From contig SHXD01000026.1 of the NCBI GenBank assembly GCA_009693505.1, positions 1 to 38,296 on the forward strand: DNA of 38,296 nucleotides, written 5' to 3'. Below the pieces are notes generated by a model. That model did no database searches, was not told the DNA's origin, and saw nothing but the letters and a program-made list of their open reading frames with translations. This document shows positions 26,982-36,716 of this stretch, piece after piece. Every line of letters starts with the position of its first letter. Position 1 is the stretch's first letter. Position numbers and translations under genes: made by a program. The stretch comes from Limnohabitans sp. (GTDB lineage Bacteria; Pseudomonadota; Gammaproteobacteria; Burkholderiales; Burkholderiaceae_C).

Positions 26982-28481
26982 ATGACACGCATTTTGATCG
27001 CTGGTTATCAGCACGAGACCAATACCTTCGCCCCTAGCTTGGCCGATTGGACTGCGTTCAATCGCGGTGAATCTTTTCCCGCTTTCATGCGCGGGCAGGC
27101 GGTGATTGAGCAACTCTCCGGCATCAATATTCCCATTGCCGGCTTCATCGATGTGGCCAAGCGTTTGCACTGGGAGCTTGTGCCCTCTGCCTGGGCGGGT
27201 GCCACACCTTCTTCGTATGTGACCAAGGATGCTTTTGAGCGAATCAGCCAAGCCATCTTGGAGGATGTACAGCATGCTTTGCCTCAAGGCTTGGACGGTG
27301 TGTATTTGGATTTGCATGGTGCGGCAGTGGCGGAAAATGCAGACGACAGCGAAGGTGAATTGCTTTGGCGCATTCGGCAGTTGGTAGGCCCTGTTGTTCC
27401 CATTATTGCCAGTCTAGATTTGCACGCCAATGTCACAAAGCGCATGCTGGCAATAAGTGATGGATTGGTTTCATACCGCACTTATCCGCACATTGACATG
27501 GCCGATACCGGTGAGTTGGCTGCACAACTGATGCAACGACGTTTAAAGTTGGGCCGCAAAGAACCCATGCATGCACGGCGTTTCCCGTATTTGATTTCTT
27601 TGAATGCTCAAAGCACTTGGATGGAGCCTGCCAAAACGGCCTATGAGCAGTTGCTCGAACTCGATCACGACTCGGGTGTGATGTTGAGTTTTTGCATGGG
27701 ATTTCCTGCTGCTGATTTCGACGAATGTGGACCTGTGGTGTGGGGACATGGCGAGCAAGCAGAAAAAGTGGTTGAACAACTTTTCCAAGCGGTCAGCCAG
27801 CCATCGCTGTGGAAGCCTGAATGGTTGCCTGCTCGCGAAGCGGTGGTTCAGGCCATGGCCAAAGCAGCCACCGCCTCTTTGCCAGTGGTCATCGCCGATA
27901 CCCAAGACAACCCGGGTGCAGGCGGCGACAGCAACACCACTGGCATGCTGCATGCCTTGCTCCAGCAAGGCGCTGGCAAAGTTTTTCCGGGTCAGGTGGC
28001 GCTGGGCTTGATGTTTGATCCCGATACCGCAAAGATGGCCCACGACGCTGGCATTGGTGCGCAAATCGATTGCGCGCTGGGTAAATCGGTTCCCATTTTT
28101 ACGGGCCAGCTAAGTGATCCGCCTGTGCAAGGCAGGTTCACAGTCAAGGCGCTCAGCGATGGTCGATGTGTTTTAAAAGGTCCCATGATGACGGGTGTGA
28201 CCGTTCAAATGGGATTGAGTGCTTGCTTGGAAATTGAAGGCATTTTGGTGGCTGTGGTGAGCGGCAAAATGCAATTGCTTGATCGTGAGTTATTGCGCAC
28301 CGTTGGCATTCATGCTGAAAAAATGAAAGTCGTGGTGGCCAAAAGTTCCAACCACTTCCGCGCAGACTTCACACCCATTGCTTCTCAAGTCATTGTGGCC
28401 AAGGCGCCTGGCCCCATGGCAGCAGACCCCGGCGATTTTCCTTGGAAAAAACTCAGCCCTCAAACTAGGACACGACCATGA
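26982..28481 (+). CDS. M81-family metallopeptidase (MlrC-like)
   Basis: Cytoplasmic zinc peptidase of 499 residues in the family of microcystinase C (MlrC), which in sphingomonads finishes degradation of linearised microcystin. The N-terminal motif TRILIAGYQHETNTFAP, DGVYLDLHGAAVAENADDSEGE and SLDLHANVTKRM give candidate metal ligands and catalytic residues, and the C-terminal domain has ADTQDNPGAGGDSNTTGML. Most M81 proteins are not in mlr clusters, and no MlrA, MlrB or MlrD candidate is in the window. It follows the importer operon by 26 bases and overlaps the next amidase by four bases (ATGA), so it likely hydrolyses an imported peptide-like compound. Confidence 0.9.
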   Translation: MTRILIAGYQHETNTFAPSLADWTAFNRGESFPAFMRGQAVIEQLSGINIPIAGFIDVAKRLHWELVPSAWAGATPSSYVTKDAFERISQAILEDVQHALPQGLDGVYLDLHGAAVAENADDSEGELLWRIRQLVGPVVPIIASLDLHANVTKRMLAISDGLVSYRTYPHIDMADTGELAAQLMQRRLKLGRKEPMHARRFPYLISLNAQSTWMEPAKTAYEQLLELDHDSGVMLSFCMGFPAADFDECGPVVWGHGEQAEKVVEQLFQAVSQPSLWKPEWLPAREAVVQAMAKAATASLPVVIADTQDNPGAGGDSNTTGMLHALLQQGAGKVFPGQVALGLMFDPDTAKMAHDAGIGAQIDCALGKSVPIFTGQLSDPPVQGRFTVKALSDGRCVLKGPMMTGVTVQMGLSACLEIEGILVAVVSGKMQLLDRELLRTVGIHAEKMKVVVAKSSNHFRADFTPIASQVIVAKAPGPMAADPGDFPWKKLSPQTRTRP

Positions 28482-29914
28482 CCGCTCACAACACGTCCAC
28501 AGATTTGACGCAATGCACAGCAGAGCAATTGCTGCATCTGTATCGAAGTGGTCAAGCATCGCCTGTGGATGCAACCAAAGCTTTGTTGGCGCGCATTGAG
28601 AAAATCAATCCCAAGCTCAACGCCTTCACATTGGTCGATGAGAAAGTGGCTATGAACTGCGCCAAGTCCAGCGAGGCCAAGTGGCAAGCGCATCGCAAAG
28701 CCGGTCTGCACGGGGGTGCTGAGGTAGGCGCATTGGAAGGCGTGCCCGCATCCATCAAAGATTTGATCCTCACGCGTGGCTGGCCCACATTGCGCGGCAG
28801 TCGTACCGTCGATCCCAACCAGGCTTGGGAAGTCGATGCGCCTGTCACAGCGCGCTTGCGCGAATCTGGCGCGGTGTTGTTTGCCAAAACCACCACCCCT
28901 GAATTTGGTTGCAAAGGTGAAACCAACTCACCCGCCACAGGCATTACGCGCAACCCTTGGAACACCGATAAAACGCCAGGCGGTTCTTCGGGCGGTACCG
29001 CCGCTGCAGTCGCTGCGGGTTTGGGGCCGATTGGTGTGGGCACTGATGGTGCGGGCAGTGTTCGCATACCAGCGGCTTTCTGCGGCAACTTTGGTTTGAA
29101 GCCCAGCTTTGGTCGGGTGCCGGCTTACCCACTTTCGCCTTTTGGTTCGGTGGCGCATTTGGGCCCTCACACCATGAGTGTGCGCGATGCAGCGCTCATG
29201 ATGAATGTCATGAAGCAGCCCGATGCGCGTGATTGGACCTCACTGCCACCCGATGCCACAGATTATTGTGTTGGATTGGAAGACGGTATTCGCGGTTTGC
29301 GAATTGCCTATTCACCCACCTTGGGCTATGCCAAAAATATTCACCCAGATGTGGCTGCCGCTGTAGAGGCGGCTGTGAAAGTTTTGCAAAGTTTGGGTGC
29401 ACACGTAGAGCAAGTCGATCCGGGCTTTGAAGACCCGCTGGAAATTACAACGGGTTTGTGGTTCTTGGGTGCGCTCTCGGTTTGGAACGGCCTCTCGGCT
29501 GAGCAACAAGCTTTGGCCGACCCTGATTTCAAAGCCGAAGCTGTGCTGGGTCAAAAGCTCAGTGCCATGGACGTACAGCAATTGAATTTAAAGCGTGGTG
29601 TTTTAGGTTCGCACATGCGTCAGTTCATGCAGAAATACGATTTGTTGGTCACGCCTTCTGTGTCAGTGCCAGCATTTGATGCGCGTCCTGCCGGTCAACA
29701 AGCGATGACGCCCGAAGCCATGTTGGGTTGGACGCCTTTTAGCTATCCCTTCAACCTCACGCAGCAGCCTGCTTCCTCTGTTCCTTGTGGACTGACGAAA
29801 GACGGTTTACCCATTGGCTTGCAATTTGTAGGGCGCATGTTTGACGATGCCATGGTGCTTAGGGCTTCACGTGCCTATGAGTCTGTGTGTCCTATTCCTC
29901 GCCCTCAAATTTAA
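28478..29914 (+). CDS. Amidase signature family hydrolase (second of two)
   Basis: Serine amidohydrolase of 478 residues. Triad: K94 (EGVPASIKDLILTRG), S170 (PGGSSGG) and S194 (DGAGSVRIPA), again with the 24-residue spacing. The nucleophile loop is the canonical GAGSVR, so this copy is closer to the main amidase/GatA-like group than the first amidase. Its ATG overlaps the M81 stop (ATGA), and no GatB or GatC is nearby, so an amide-catabolic role is more likely than transamidation. The stop codon overlaps, on the opposite strand, the stop of the C45 gene. Confidence 0.9.
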   Translation: MTAHNTSTDLTQCTAEQLLHLYRSGQASPVDATKALLARIEKINPKLNAFTLVDEKVAMNCAKSSEAKWQAHRKAGLHGGAEVGALEGVPASIKDLILTRGWPTLRGSRTVDPNQAWEVDAPVTARLRESGAVLFAKTTTPEFGCKGETNSPATGITRNPWNTDKTPGGSSGGTAAAVAAGLGPIGVGTDGAGSVRIPAAFCGNFGLKPSFGRVPAYPLSPFGSVAHLGPHTMSVRDAALMMNVMKQPDARDWTSLPPDATDYCVGLEDGIRGLRIAYSPTLGYAKNIHPDVAAAVEAAVKVLQSLGAHVEQVDPGFEDPLEITTGLWFLGALSVWNGLSAEQQALADPDFKAEAVLGQKLSAMDVQQLNLKRGVLGSHMRQFMQKYDLLVTPSVSVPAFDARPAGQQAMTPEAMLGWTPFSYPFNLTQQPASSVPCGLTKDGLPIGLQFVGRMFDDAMVLRASRAYESVCPIPRPQI

Positions 29915-31098
29915 GTAATTTTTTCAAACGCCACCAAATTAGGGACGTTGGGGGCAATCCAAATAGAGCGTGTGTGCGGCAACATGATGATGCCGGCCAC
30001 GCTTTCGACGCGGGCTTCGGGCGGCATGGCGGGGTCGGGGCTCCGGCAAATAGACCAGAGTCCATCTGACTCATCGCGCAGGAAATTTTGCAGTTCTTCA
30101 AAACCAATGCGTTGATCGTTCTTCACAGCCTCTGCATGACGCAGACCACTGATCAAACGAGGCGTACTGGACAAGGCCAGGCCCATGGGCGATTGTTGAT
30201 CTCTCAATGAGTCACACAAGAAATGGTTGGTGTGCACCACACACCCATCGACAGGTTTCACTTCACCCCAACCACCCGGTGAAATTTCAAAACACGCTAC
30301 TTCACCCATGGCGTCAGCCACGGGAATATTGGACGCAGCGCCAAACTTAAAAGTTTGAATGCGTGCCAGTGCCAAACGCGCTTCGGCCACAGACTGACAA
30401 GACAACAAATGCCTCAGCACCACATGCACAGGCACCCCTGGCGTGGCGCCATCTGCGACCGATCGCAAAATGTTCAGGCCAATGGCCAAGCCGCCTTCGC
30501 TCATGCCAATCTTGGCCAACATGCCGCCTTCGGTGAGGGTGGTGAAAGCACGGCCTTGTTCGTCATAAGATTGAAGAATGACCAAGGCCGGGCGTTGCCG
30601 ACCCACCCAGTCCCAATTTTGCGAGAACCAAGCGTGGCCATCTGCACTGCCCAAAGCATTGACGCACAAGGACGTGCATTCGCCTTCCTTCCAAACGTCT
30701 TTTAAAGCGTTTTCGCCATCAGCTTCTAAAGTCCAATCAGGTAAGCCCATGGCGGTGTTGGCCACCAAGGCCAAGGCGCCTTCTTGGGTGTCATCGCTTA
30801 AAAAGTTGGGTGGCAAAATCTCTGTTCTGCAATTGAGCGCCAAGATGTCTTCGAACTTCAAAGCAGCGCCATCGGCCATGCCCTGCATCTCTGGCAACAA
30901 AGCAGGGTCAAGGGCTTGAATGACCTGTGTGTAACTTTTGGCACGCTCACAAGCATCTGTCCAAGAGATGCCACAGGTGGCAAACAAACGTGCATAGGTG
31001 ATGCGACTGTGCTGGGCTTGAACTGCGCTGGCCTTGCCAAATTCAAGGCCACGCTCATAGGGGGACAGACTTTTTGAGATTTTGATTAAAGGGAACAT
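29911..31098 (-). CDS. C45-family N-terminal nucleophile hydrolase/acyltransferase
   Basis: Resembles acyl-CoA:6-aminopenicillanate acyltransferases, Ntn-fold enzymes that self-cleave before a cysteine and then cut or form amide bonds. With the ATG at 31098 it has 395 residues. Family features: [26 protein letters not shown], then GECTSLCVN with the probable nucleophile C141, followed by [10 protein letters not shown] and [12 protein letters not shown], and VHTNHFL near 280. In fungal enzymes the residue before the cysteine is Gly; here it is Glu140. It is convergent with the second amidase (stops overlap by four bases) and divergent from coaX by 21 bases. Bacterial members act on varied amides, so the substrate is open. 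Confidence 0.85.
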   Translation of the reverse strand: MFPLIKISKSLSPYERGLEFGKASAVQAQHSRITYARLFATCGISWTDACERAKSYTQVIQALDPALLPEMQGMADGAALKFEDILALNCRTEILPPNFLSDDTQEGALALVANTAMGLPDWTLEADGENALKDVWKEGECTSLCVNALGSADGHAWFSQNWDWVGRQRPALVILQSYDEQGRAFTTLTEGGMLAKIGMSEGGLAIGLNILRSVADGATPGVPVHVVLRHLLSCQSVAEARLALARIQTFKFGAASNIPVADAMGEVACFEISPGGWGEVKPVDGCVVHTNHFLCDSLRDQQSPMGLALSSTPRLISGLRHAEAVKNDQRIGFEELQNFLRDESDGLWSICRSPDPAMPPEARVESVAGIIMLPHTRSIWIAPNVPNLVAFEKIT

Positions 31099-31105
31099 AA
31101 AAATC

Positions 31106-31135
31106 ATTATCATCCGCATATGACATTTTTGGCAA
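31106..31135 (-). promoter_or_regulatory. Candidate promoter of the C45 hydrolase gene
   Basis: On the minus strand TTGCCA (31135-31130, five of six matches to the -35 consensus) and GATAAT (31111-31106, five of six to the -10) are 18 bases apart. The -35 box lies inside the first codons of coaX. Transcription would begin near 31099, one or two bases before the ATG at 31098. Confidence 0.45.
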
Positions 31136-31884
31136 TCGACGTCGGCAACACCCGCTTGAAATGGGCGCTTTACGACCGGCCGCATACCCAAGCCAATGTG
31201 TTGGCACAGGGCGCGGAATTTTTAGAGAACATCGAAACCCTCGCAGACGGGCCATGGGCCAGCTTGCCTGTGCCTAAACACATGCTGGGCTGCGTGGTGG
31301 CCGGTGATGCTGTGAAGCGGCGAGTTCAAGAGCAAATGGAACTTTGGGATGTCTCCCCGCAATGGGTGGTGTCTTCCAACTCAGAAGCCGGTATTAGCAA
31401 TGGCTACGACCATCCCACTCGCTTAGGCTCAGACCGTTGGGTGGCCATGGTGGGTGCCCGCCATCGCATGTTGGCTCAAGGATTGGAGAAACCTTTGGTG
31501 GTGGTCATGGTGGGCACTGCCGTCACGGCGGAAGCCCTCGATCAGCATGGCAAATTTTTAGGTGGTTTCATTTTGCCAGGGCACGGCATTATGTTGCGCG
31601 CCCTCGAATCGGGTACAGCCGGATTGCACGTACCAACGGGCGAAGTCAGGCCCTTCCCCACCAACACCAGCGATGCCCTTACCAGTGGCGGCACCTATGC
31701 CATTGCGGGCGCCTGTGAGCGCATGGTGCATCACCTAAGGGAGCACACAGGCATTGAGCCACATTGCGTCATGACGGGTGGTGCGGGTTGGAAGATGGCA
31801 CCCAGCATGGCCATTCAATTTGAATTGGTCGACAGTCTTATTTTTGACGGACTGTTAAAGCTGGCGCAAACGCGATTTGCCTGA
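31120..31884 (+). CDS. coaX: Type III pantothenate kinase
   Basis: Phosphorylates pantothenate, the first step of coenzyme A synthesis, using the feedback-insensitive CoaX enzyme. The 254-residue protein has the ASKHA-fold phosphate loop [19 protein letters not shown], the GSDRW motif with the catalytic aspartate, [26 protein letters not shown] and MTGGAGWKM. In most relatives the third motif reads GTAxTxD; here the position after TA is Glu. It is divergent from the C45 gene and convergent with the TetR gene (five bases between stops). birA, often an upstream neighbour, is absent. Confidence 0.95.
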   Translation: MTFLAIDVGNTRLKWALYDRPHTQANVLAQGAEFLENIETLADGPWASLPVPKHMLGCVVAGDAVKRRVQEQMELWDVSPQWVVSSNSEAGISNGYDHPTRLGSDRWVAMVGARHRMLAQGLEKPLVVVMVGTAVTAEALDQHGKFLGGFILPGHGIMLRALESGTAGLHVPTGEVRPFPTNTSDALTSGGTYAIAGACERMVHHLREHTGIEPHCVMTGGAGWKMAPSMAIQFELVDSLIFDGLLKLAQTRFA

Positions 31885-31889
31885 GGGCT

Positions 31890-32555
31890 TTAAGCTGCAT
31901 CTGGCGAGTAAGCGTTTGTCAGTTTCATCAAATGCAATCGCTCTTGTTCATTTTCCAAGTAGGGTGCCAGCAGCAAAAGTACATGCCGTGCACCGCGCGC
32001 TAGCGCATCACCAGCACTCTCGGGTTCCATGGCGTGGCGGGGGTTGCGCACGTATTCATAACTGAGCCAGTAAGTCACAACCACCGACATGCTGGCCGAC
32101 AGGGTGGTGAAAGTCTCGGGCTCGTTGCGAATGTGGCCTTGGTTGGCCAAAGCTTGTAGCAATTGGTGCAAGGATGAAGTTTTAACTTCTAAGATGTGTT
32201 TGAAGTTGGTTTCCAAATGGCGATTTTTAGACAGCAAATCGTTCAGGTCGCGGTACAAAAACCGGTGTTCCCAAATGAGCTCGAACAGGGAATGTAAAAA
32301 GAACCAAGCGTCTTCCACATCTTTCACATCTTGGCTGGCGTCTAGTAACTTCAGAATGTCTTCTTTGTAGTTGTCAAACAGGTGGCTGACCAATTGGTCT
32401 TTGGCGGGAAAGTGATAGTACAAATTGCCGGGGCTGATGTTCAACTCAGATGAAATCAGGGTGGTCGACACGTTGGGTTCACCATAGCGATTGAACAAGT
32501 CTAAAGAGACTGTTGCAATTCGCTCGGCGGTGCGTCGAGGGGCCTTTTTAACCAT
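31890..32555 (-). CDS. TetR-family regulator, possibly PHA-related
   Basis: Repressor of 221 residues from the ATG at 32555. The N-terminal helix-turn-helix is clear (RTAERIATVSLDLFNRYGEPNVSTTLISSELNISPGNLYYHFPAKDQLVSHLF), followed by an all-helical ligand domain. It lies seven bases downstream of a phasin gene on the same strand. In pseudomonads the TetR protein PhaD controls phasins, and this pair looks like an analogous arrangement, but the ligand domain gives no direct evidence. The frame is open upstream to 32789 over the phasin gene; that extension is a shadow. Confidence 0.88.
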   Translation of the reverse strand: MVKKAPRRTAERIATVSLDLFNRYGEPNVSTTLISSELNISPGNLYYHFPAKDQLVSHLFDNYKEDILKLLDASQDVKDVEDAWFFLHSLFELIWEHRFLYRDLNDLLSKNRHLETNFKHILEVKTSSLHQLLQALANQGHIRNEPETFTTLSASMSVVVTYWLSYEYVRNPRHAMEPESAGDALARGARHVLLLLAPYLENEQERLHLMKLTNAYSPDAA

Positions 32556-32562
32556 GCTTGAG

Positions 32563-32982
32563 CTACTGGCTTGTCTTGGCGGTTTTTGCAGGGGGTCGTT
32601 TTCGCGGTGGCGTTTTAGGCTTTTCAGGCGCTGCACTTTTGCCCAAGGCCGCTTCCAGAGCGGCCACACGTTCTTGCAAACCAGCCACTTCATGGGCTGT
32701 CGGCAGCCCCAAACTTTTGAGGGCACGCGCCACACGGTCTTCAAACAAATGTTCAAGCCGATCGACCTTGGCGGCCATGGGCTCAACAAGCCCAGCGCTG
32801 AGGCCTTGGGTCATTTGGTTGAAGTGGGCCGCTGCCTCGTTTATTTGTTCCTGAGCTGCCGCTTGCGCTTGGGCCATGGCGCCCAGACCCGCTAACCAAA
32901 TGTCTTTAGAGGCGGCGCTGTGCAGGGGTTCACTTGGATGGGATGCGCCTTTGGCGGGCTTTTTAGGTGTACTGGGGGCCAT
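32563..32982 (-). CDS. Phasin-like polyhydroxyalkanoate granule protein
   Basis: Small protein of 139 residues with the layout of PhaF/PhaI-type phasins: a short Pro/Lys-rich start, then a helical, coiled-coil-prone region (SKDIWLAGLGAMAQAQAAAQEQINEAAAHFNQMT, and HEVAGLQERVAALEAALG), and a basic Lys/Pro/Arg-rich tail (PPRKRPPAKTAKTSQ). Phasins coat PHA granules; the tail could bind DNA as in PhaF. The motif WLAGLGA is typical. It is first in a two-gene operon with a TetR regulator. PHA synthase genes are not in the window. Confidence 0.75.
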   Translation of the reverse strand: MAPSTPKKPAKGASHPSEPLHSAASKDIWLAGLGAMAQAQAAAQEQINEAAAHFNQMTQGLSAGLVEPMAAKVDRLEHLFEDRVARALKSLGLPTAHEVAGLQERVAALEAALGKSAAPEKPKTPPRKRPPAKTAKTSQ

Positions 32983-33020
32983 GGAAACTCCGAACTTCAG
33001 GGGTTGACCGGTAAAGCCTC

Positions 33021-33049
33021 ACTTTAACCGCTGCCGCAATGCCTGCCAA
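33021..33049 (-). promoter_or_regulatory. Candidate sigma-70 promoter of the phasin operon
   Basis: On the minus strand TTGGCA (33049-33044; five of six -35 matches) and TAAAGT (33026-33021; four of six -10 matches) are 17 bases apart, placing a transcription start about 30 bases before the phasin ATG at 32982. The gap to the divergent rfbB gene is only 100 bases. For rfbB, TAAAAT at 33056-33061 is a -10 candidate without a clear -35. Confidence 0.45.
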
Positions 33050-33082
33050 GGCTTCTAAAATACAGTTTTGGAAAGAAAAAAC

Positions 33083-34144
33083 ATGTCCGTTCTCATAACC
33101 GGCGGCGCAGGCTTCATTGGTGCCAATTTTGTCTTGGACTGGGTGGCGCACAGCGATGAAAAAATAGTCAATCTCGACAAGCTCACCTACGCCGGTAATT
33201 TGGAGTCTTTGGCCTCCTTGAAAAACAATTCGCAGCATGTTTTTGTGCAGGGCGACATAGGCGATGTGGCGCTATTGCCCAAATTGTTGGCCGAACACCA
33301 GCCCCGTGCGGTGCTCAACTTTGCCGCAGAAAGCCATGTTGACCGTTCCATTCATGGCCCTGGTGAATTCATTGAAACCAACATTGTGGGCACCTTCCGT
33401 TTGTTGGAATCGGTGCGTGGCTACTGGCATGGCTTGAGTGCTGAAGCGCAAACTCAGTTTCGCTTTTTGCATGTGTCGACCGATGAGGTGTATGGCAGCC
33501 TTGCACCGCAAGACCCTGCGTTCACAGAACACCACCAGTACGAACCTAACAGTCCTTACAGCGCTAGCAAAGCCGCCAGCGATCATTTGGTACGTGCATG
33601 GCATCACACCTATGGCTTGCCGGTGGTCACCACCAATTGCAGCAACAACTATGGCCCTTTGCACTTTCCTGAAAAGCTCATTCCGCTCATGATTGTCAAT
33701 GCGCTGGCGGGTAAGCCTTTGCCAGTGTATGGCGATGGCATGCAAGTGCGCGATTGGCTGTATGTGAAAGACCATTGCAGCGCCATTCGCCGCGTGTTGG
33801 AGGGTGGTCAATTGGGCGAGACTTACAACGTGGGTGGTTGGAACGAAAAGCCCAACATTGAGATTGTGAAAACGGTGTGTGCCTTGCTTGATGAGTTGCG
33901 CCCACGCGCTGATGGTGCCAGTTACACCACTCAAATCTCTTATGTGAAAGACCGTCCTGGTCACGACAGACGTTATGCCATTGACGCACGCAAGTTAGAA
34001 AAAGATTTGGGATGGAAACCAGCTGAAACTTTTGAGACTGGCATTCGCAAAACGGTGGCTTGGTATTTGGAAAACACCGAATGGGTGGCGCATGTGCAAA
34101 GTGGCGCTTATCGCGATTGGGTTTCTAAGCAGTACACGGCTTAA
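33083..34144 (+). CDS. rfbB: dTDP-glucose 4,6-dehydratase
   Basis: Converts dTDP-glucose to dTDP-4-keto-6-deoxyglucose in dTDP-L-rhamnose synthesis for surface polysaccharides. The 353-residue short-chain dehydrogenase has the NAD-binding G7-G-A-G-F-I-G13 motif, [21 protein letters not shown] and the catalytic [14 protein letters not shown] (Tyr-x3-Lys), plus [15 protein letters not shown] take the ATG at 33083, with GGAAAG before it; a TTG at 33068 would add five residues. It is followed 19 bases later by rfbD. The other two pathway genes, rfbA and rfbC, are not next to it. Confidence 0.96.
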   Translation: MSVLITGGAGFIGANFVLDWVAHSDEKIVNLDKLTYAGNLESLASLKNNSQHVFVQGDIGDVALLPKLLAEHQPRAVLNFAAESHVDRSIHGPGEFIETNIVGTFRLLESVRGYWHGLSAEAQTQFRFLHVSTDEVYGSLAPQDPAFTEHHQYEPNSPYSASKAASDHLVRAWHHTYGLPVVTTNCSNNYGPLHFPEKLIPLMIVNALAGKPLPVYGDGMQVRDWLYVKDHCSAIRRVLEGGQLGETYNVGGWNEKPNIEIVKTVCALLDELRPRADGASYTTQISYVKDRPGHDRRYAIDARKLEKDLGWKPAETFETGIRKTVAWYLENTEWVAHVQSGAYRDWVSKQYTA

Positions 34145-34163
34145 GTCGCCTAGTTAGCACCGC

Positions 34164-35045
34164 ATGAAAATTTTATTGCTCGGCAAAAACGGCCAAGTGG
34201 GGTGGGAGTTGCAACGCAGCCTAGCACCTCTGGGAGAATTGTTGGCGCTTGATCGAAGCAGCACCTCGCATTGTGGTGATTTGAGCAACTTGGAGGGTCT
34301 GGTTGAGACCGTTCGCGTGTATGGCCCTGATGTGGTGGTCAATGCGGCGGCCTATACCGCCGTCGACAAAGCCGAAACAGATTCACACACAGCTTTTTGG
34401 GTGAATGAACTTGCGCCTGAAGCTTTGTCGAGCGTTTGCGCCGCCATCGGTGCTTATTTGGTTCACTTCTCGACCGACTATGTGTTTGATGGCTCAGGAC
34501 AATCGCCTTGGCTTGAAACAGATGCCACTGCACCTTTGAATGTTTACGGACACAGCAAATTGGCGGGAGAAAAAGGCATTGCTGAGCAAGGCGCTAAGCA
34601 TGTTATTTTTCGGACCAGTTGGGTGTATGGCACCGAGGGCGGTAATTTTGCCAAGACCATGTTGCGATTGGCCCAAGAGCGCGATCGAATGACCGTGATC
34701 AATGACCAGTTTGGCGCGCCCACGGCAGCCGCTTTGTTGGCCGATGTGACGGCCCTTGCCCTACAAGCGTCGCAACCGCTAACAGGTATTTACCATCTGG
34801 CTGCAGCCGGAGAGACTACTTGGTATGCCTACGCGGAATATGTGTTGGCCAAAGCCAAGCAGTTGAAGCCCAGCTTGAACTATGCGGTCAGGGATTTTGT
34901 GGCGGTGCCCACGTCTGATTTCCCCACGCCTGCTGCGCGCCCCCTCAATTCCCGGCTCAACTGCAGTCGCTTGGAACAAGCGCTGCAACTCAAGTTGCCA
35001 CTTTGGCAAGCCGGTGTGGACGCCATGTTGACAAAAATTTTGTGA
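34164..35045 (+). CDS. rfbD: dTDP-4-dehydrorhamnose reductase
   Basis: Makes dTDP-L-rhamnose from dTDP-4-keto-rhamnose, the last step of the pathway. The 293-residue protein has the cofactor motif MKILLLGKNGQVGWEL, AAYTAVDKAETD, the catalytic DYVFDGSG region and VYGHSKLAGEKG (Tyr-x3-Lys). The C-terminal PTSDFPTPAARPLNSRLN is typical. It pairs with rfbB on one strand, gap 19 bases. rfbA and rfbC would normally follow or separate them. Confidence 0.95.
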   Translation: MKILLLGKNGQVGWELQRSLAPLGELLALDRSSTSHCGDLSNLEGLVETVRVYGPDVVVNAAAYTAVDKAETDSHTAFWVNELAPEALSSVCAAIGAYLVHFSTDYVFDGSGQSPWLETDATAPLNVYGHSKLAGEKGIAEQGAKHVIFRTSWVYGTEGGNFAKTMLRLAQERDRMTVINDQFGAPTAAALLADVTALALQASQPLTGIYHLAAAGETTWYAYAEYVLAKAKQLKPSLNYAVRDFVAVPTSDFPTPAARPLNSRLNCSRLEQALQLKLPLWQAGVDAMLTKIL

Positions 35046-36058
<1,013 letters not shown>

Positions 36059-36071
36059 GCAGGGGATTTTC

Positions 36072-36713
36072 ATGAACACAGAAACCAACTCAGAAAACGT
36101 ACCAGATGACGAAGCATCTGGTGCCGCGGAGGCGCCAACGCGCAAGCGTCCTAAGCCTGGTGAGCGCCGTCTGCAAATTTTGCAGACCTTGGCAGGCATG
36201 CTGGAGCAGCCTGGTGCAGAGCGCATTACCACTGCGGCTTTGTCTGCCAAGTTGGGCGTGAGTGAGGCGGCGCTTTACCGTCACTTCGCCAGCAAAGCTC
36301 AAATGTTTGAAGGCCTGATTGATTTTGTCGAGCAATCGGTGTTTGCGTTTGTGCGTCAAATTGCCGATCGTGATCCCGCTGGCCCTGCGCAAGTGGCTCG
36401 CACCATTGCGCTCATTCTTCAATTTGCAGAAAAGAACCCTGGCATGGCGCGCGTGATGACGGGAGATGCTTTGGTGTTTGAAAACGAGCGACTTCAAGAG
36501 CGCATGAACTTGCTGTTTGACAAGCTAGAAAGTGCGTTCAAGCAATCATTGCGCGATGGCGGTCCTCAAAGCGATACGCCCACAGTGGATGCCCAAGTCA
36601 CAGCTTCTTTGCTGGTGGCCTTCATGATGGGCCGCATGCAACGCTTTTCGCGCTCTGGCTTCAAGCGTTTGCCTTCAGAGAATTTACAAGCTTCTTTGGC
36701 GCGCGTTCTTTAA
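36072..36713 (+). CDS. slmA: SlmA-type nucleoid occlusion factor (TetR family)
   Basis: TetR-fold DNA-binding protein of 213 residues that, when bound to its sites, blocks FtsZ ring assembly over the chromosome. After a charged, disordered start (about 1-28, NTETNSENVPDDEASGAAEA) the helix-turn-helix reads PGERRLQILQTLAGMLEQ, then ITTAALSAKLGVSEAALYRHFASKAQMFEGLIDFVE, matching SlmA. The ligand pocket end, LLVAFMMGRMQRFSRSGFKRLPSENL, is also characteristic. Position after argB is common in betaproteobacteria. Family resemblance makes it SlmA; a different TetR function cannot be excluded by sequence alone. Confidence 0.9.
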   Translation: MNTETNSENVPDDEASGAAEAPTRKRPKPGERRLQILQTLAGMLEQPGAERITTAALSAKLGVSEAALYRHFASKAQMFEGLIDFVEQSVFAFVRQIADRDPAGPAQVARTIALILQFAEKNPGMARVMTGDALVFENERLQERMNLLFDKLESAFKQSLRDGGPQSDTPTVDAQVTASLLVAFMMGRMQRFSRSGFKRLPSENLQASLARVL

Positions 36714-36716
36714 ACT

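Noticed and set aside
31099..31191. N-terminal extension of the C45 protein
   Set aside because: It would overlap coaX on the other strand, and the added residues are unlike the family.
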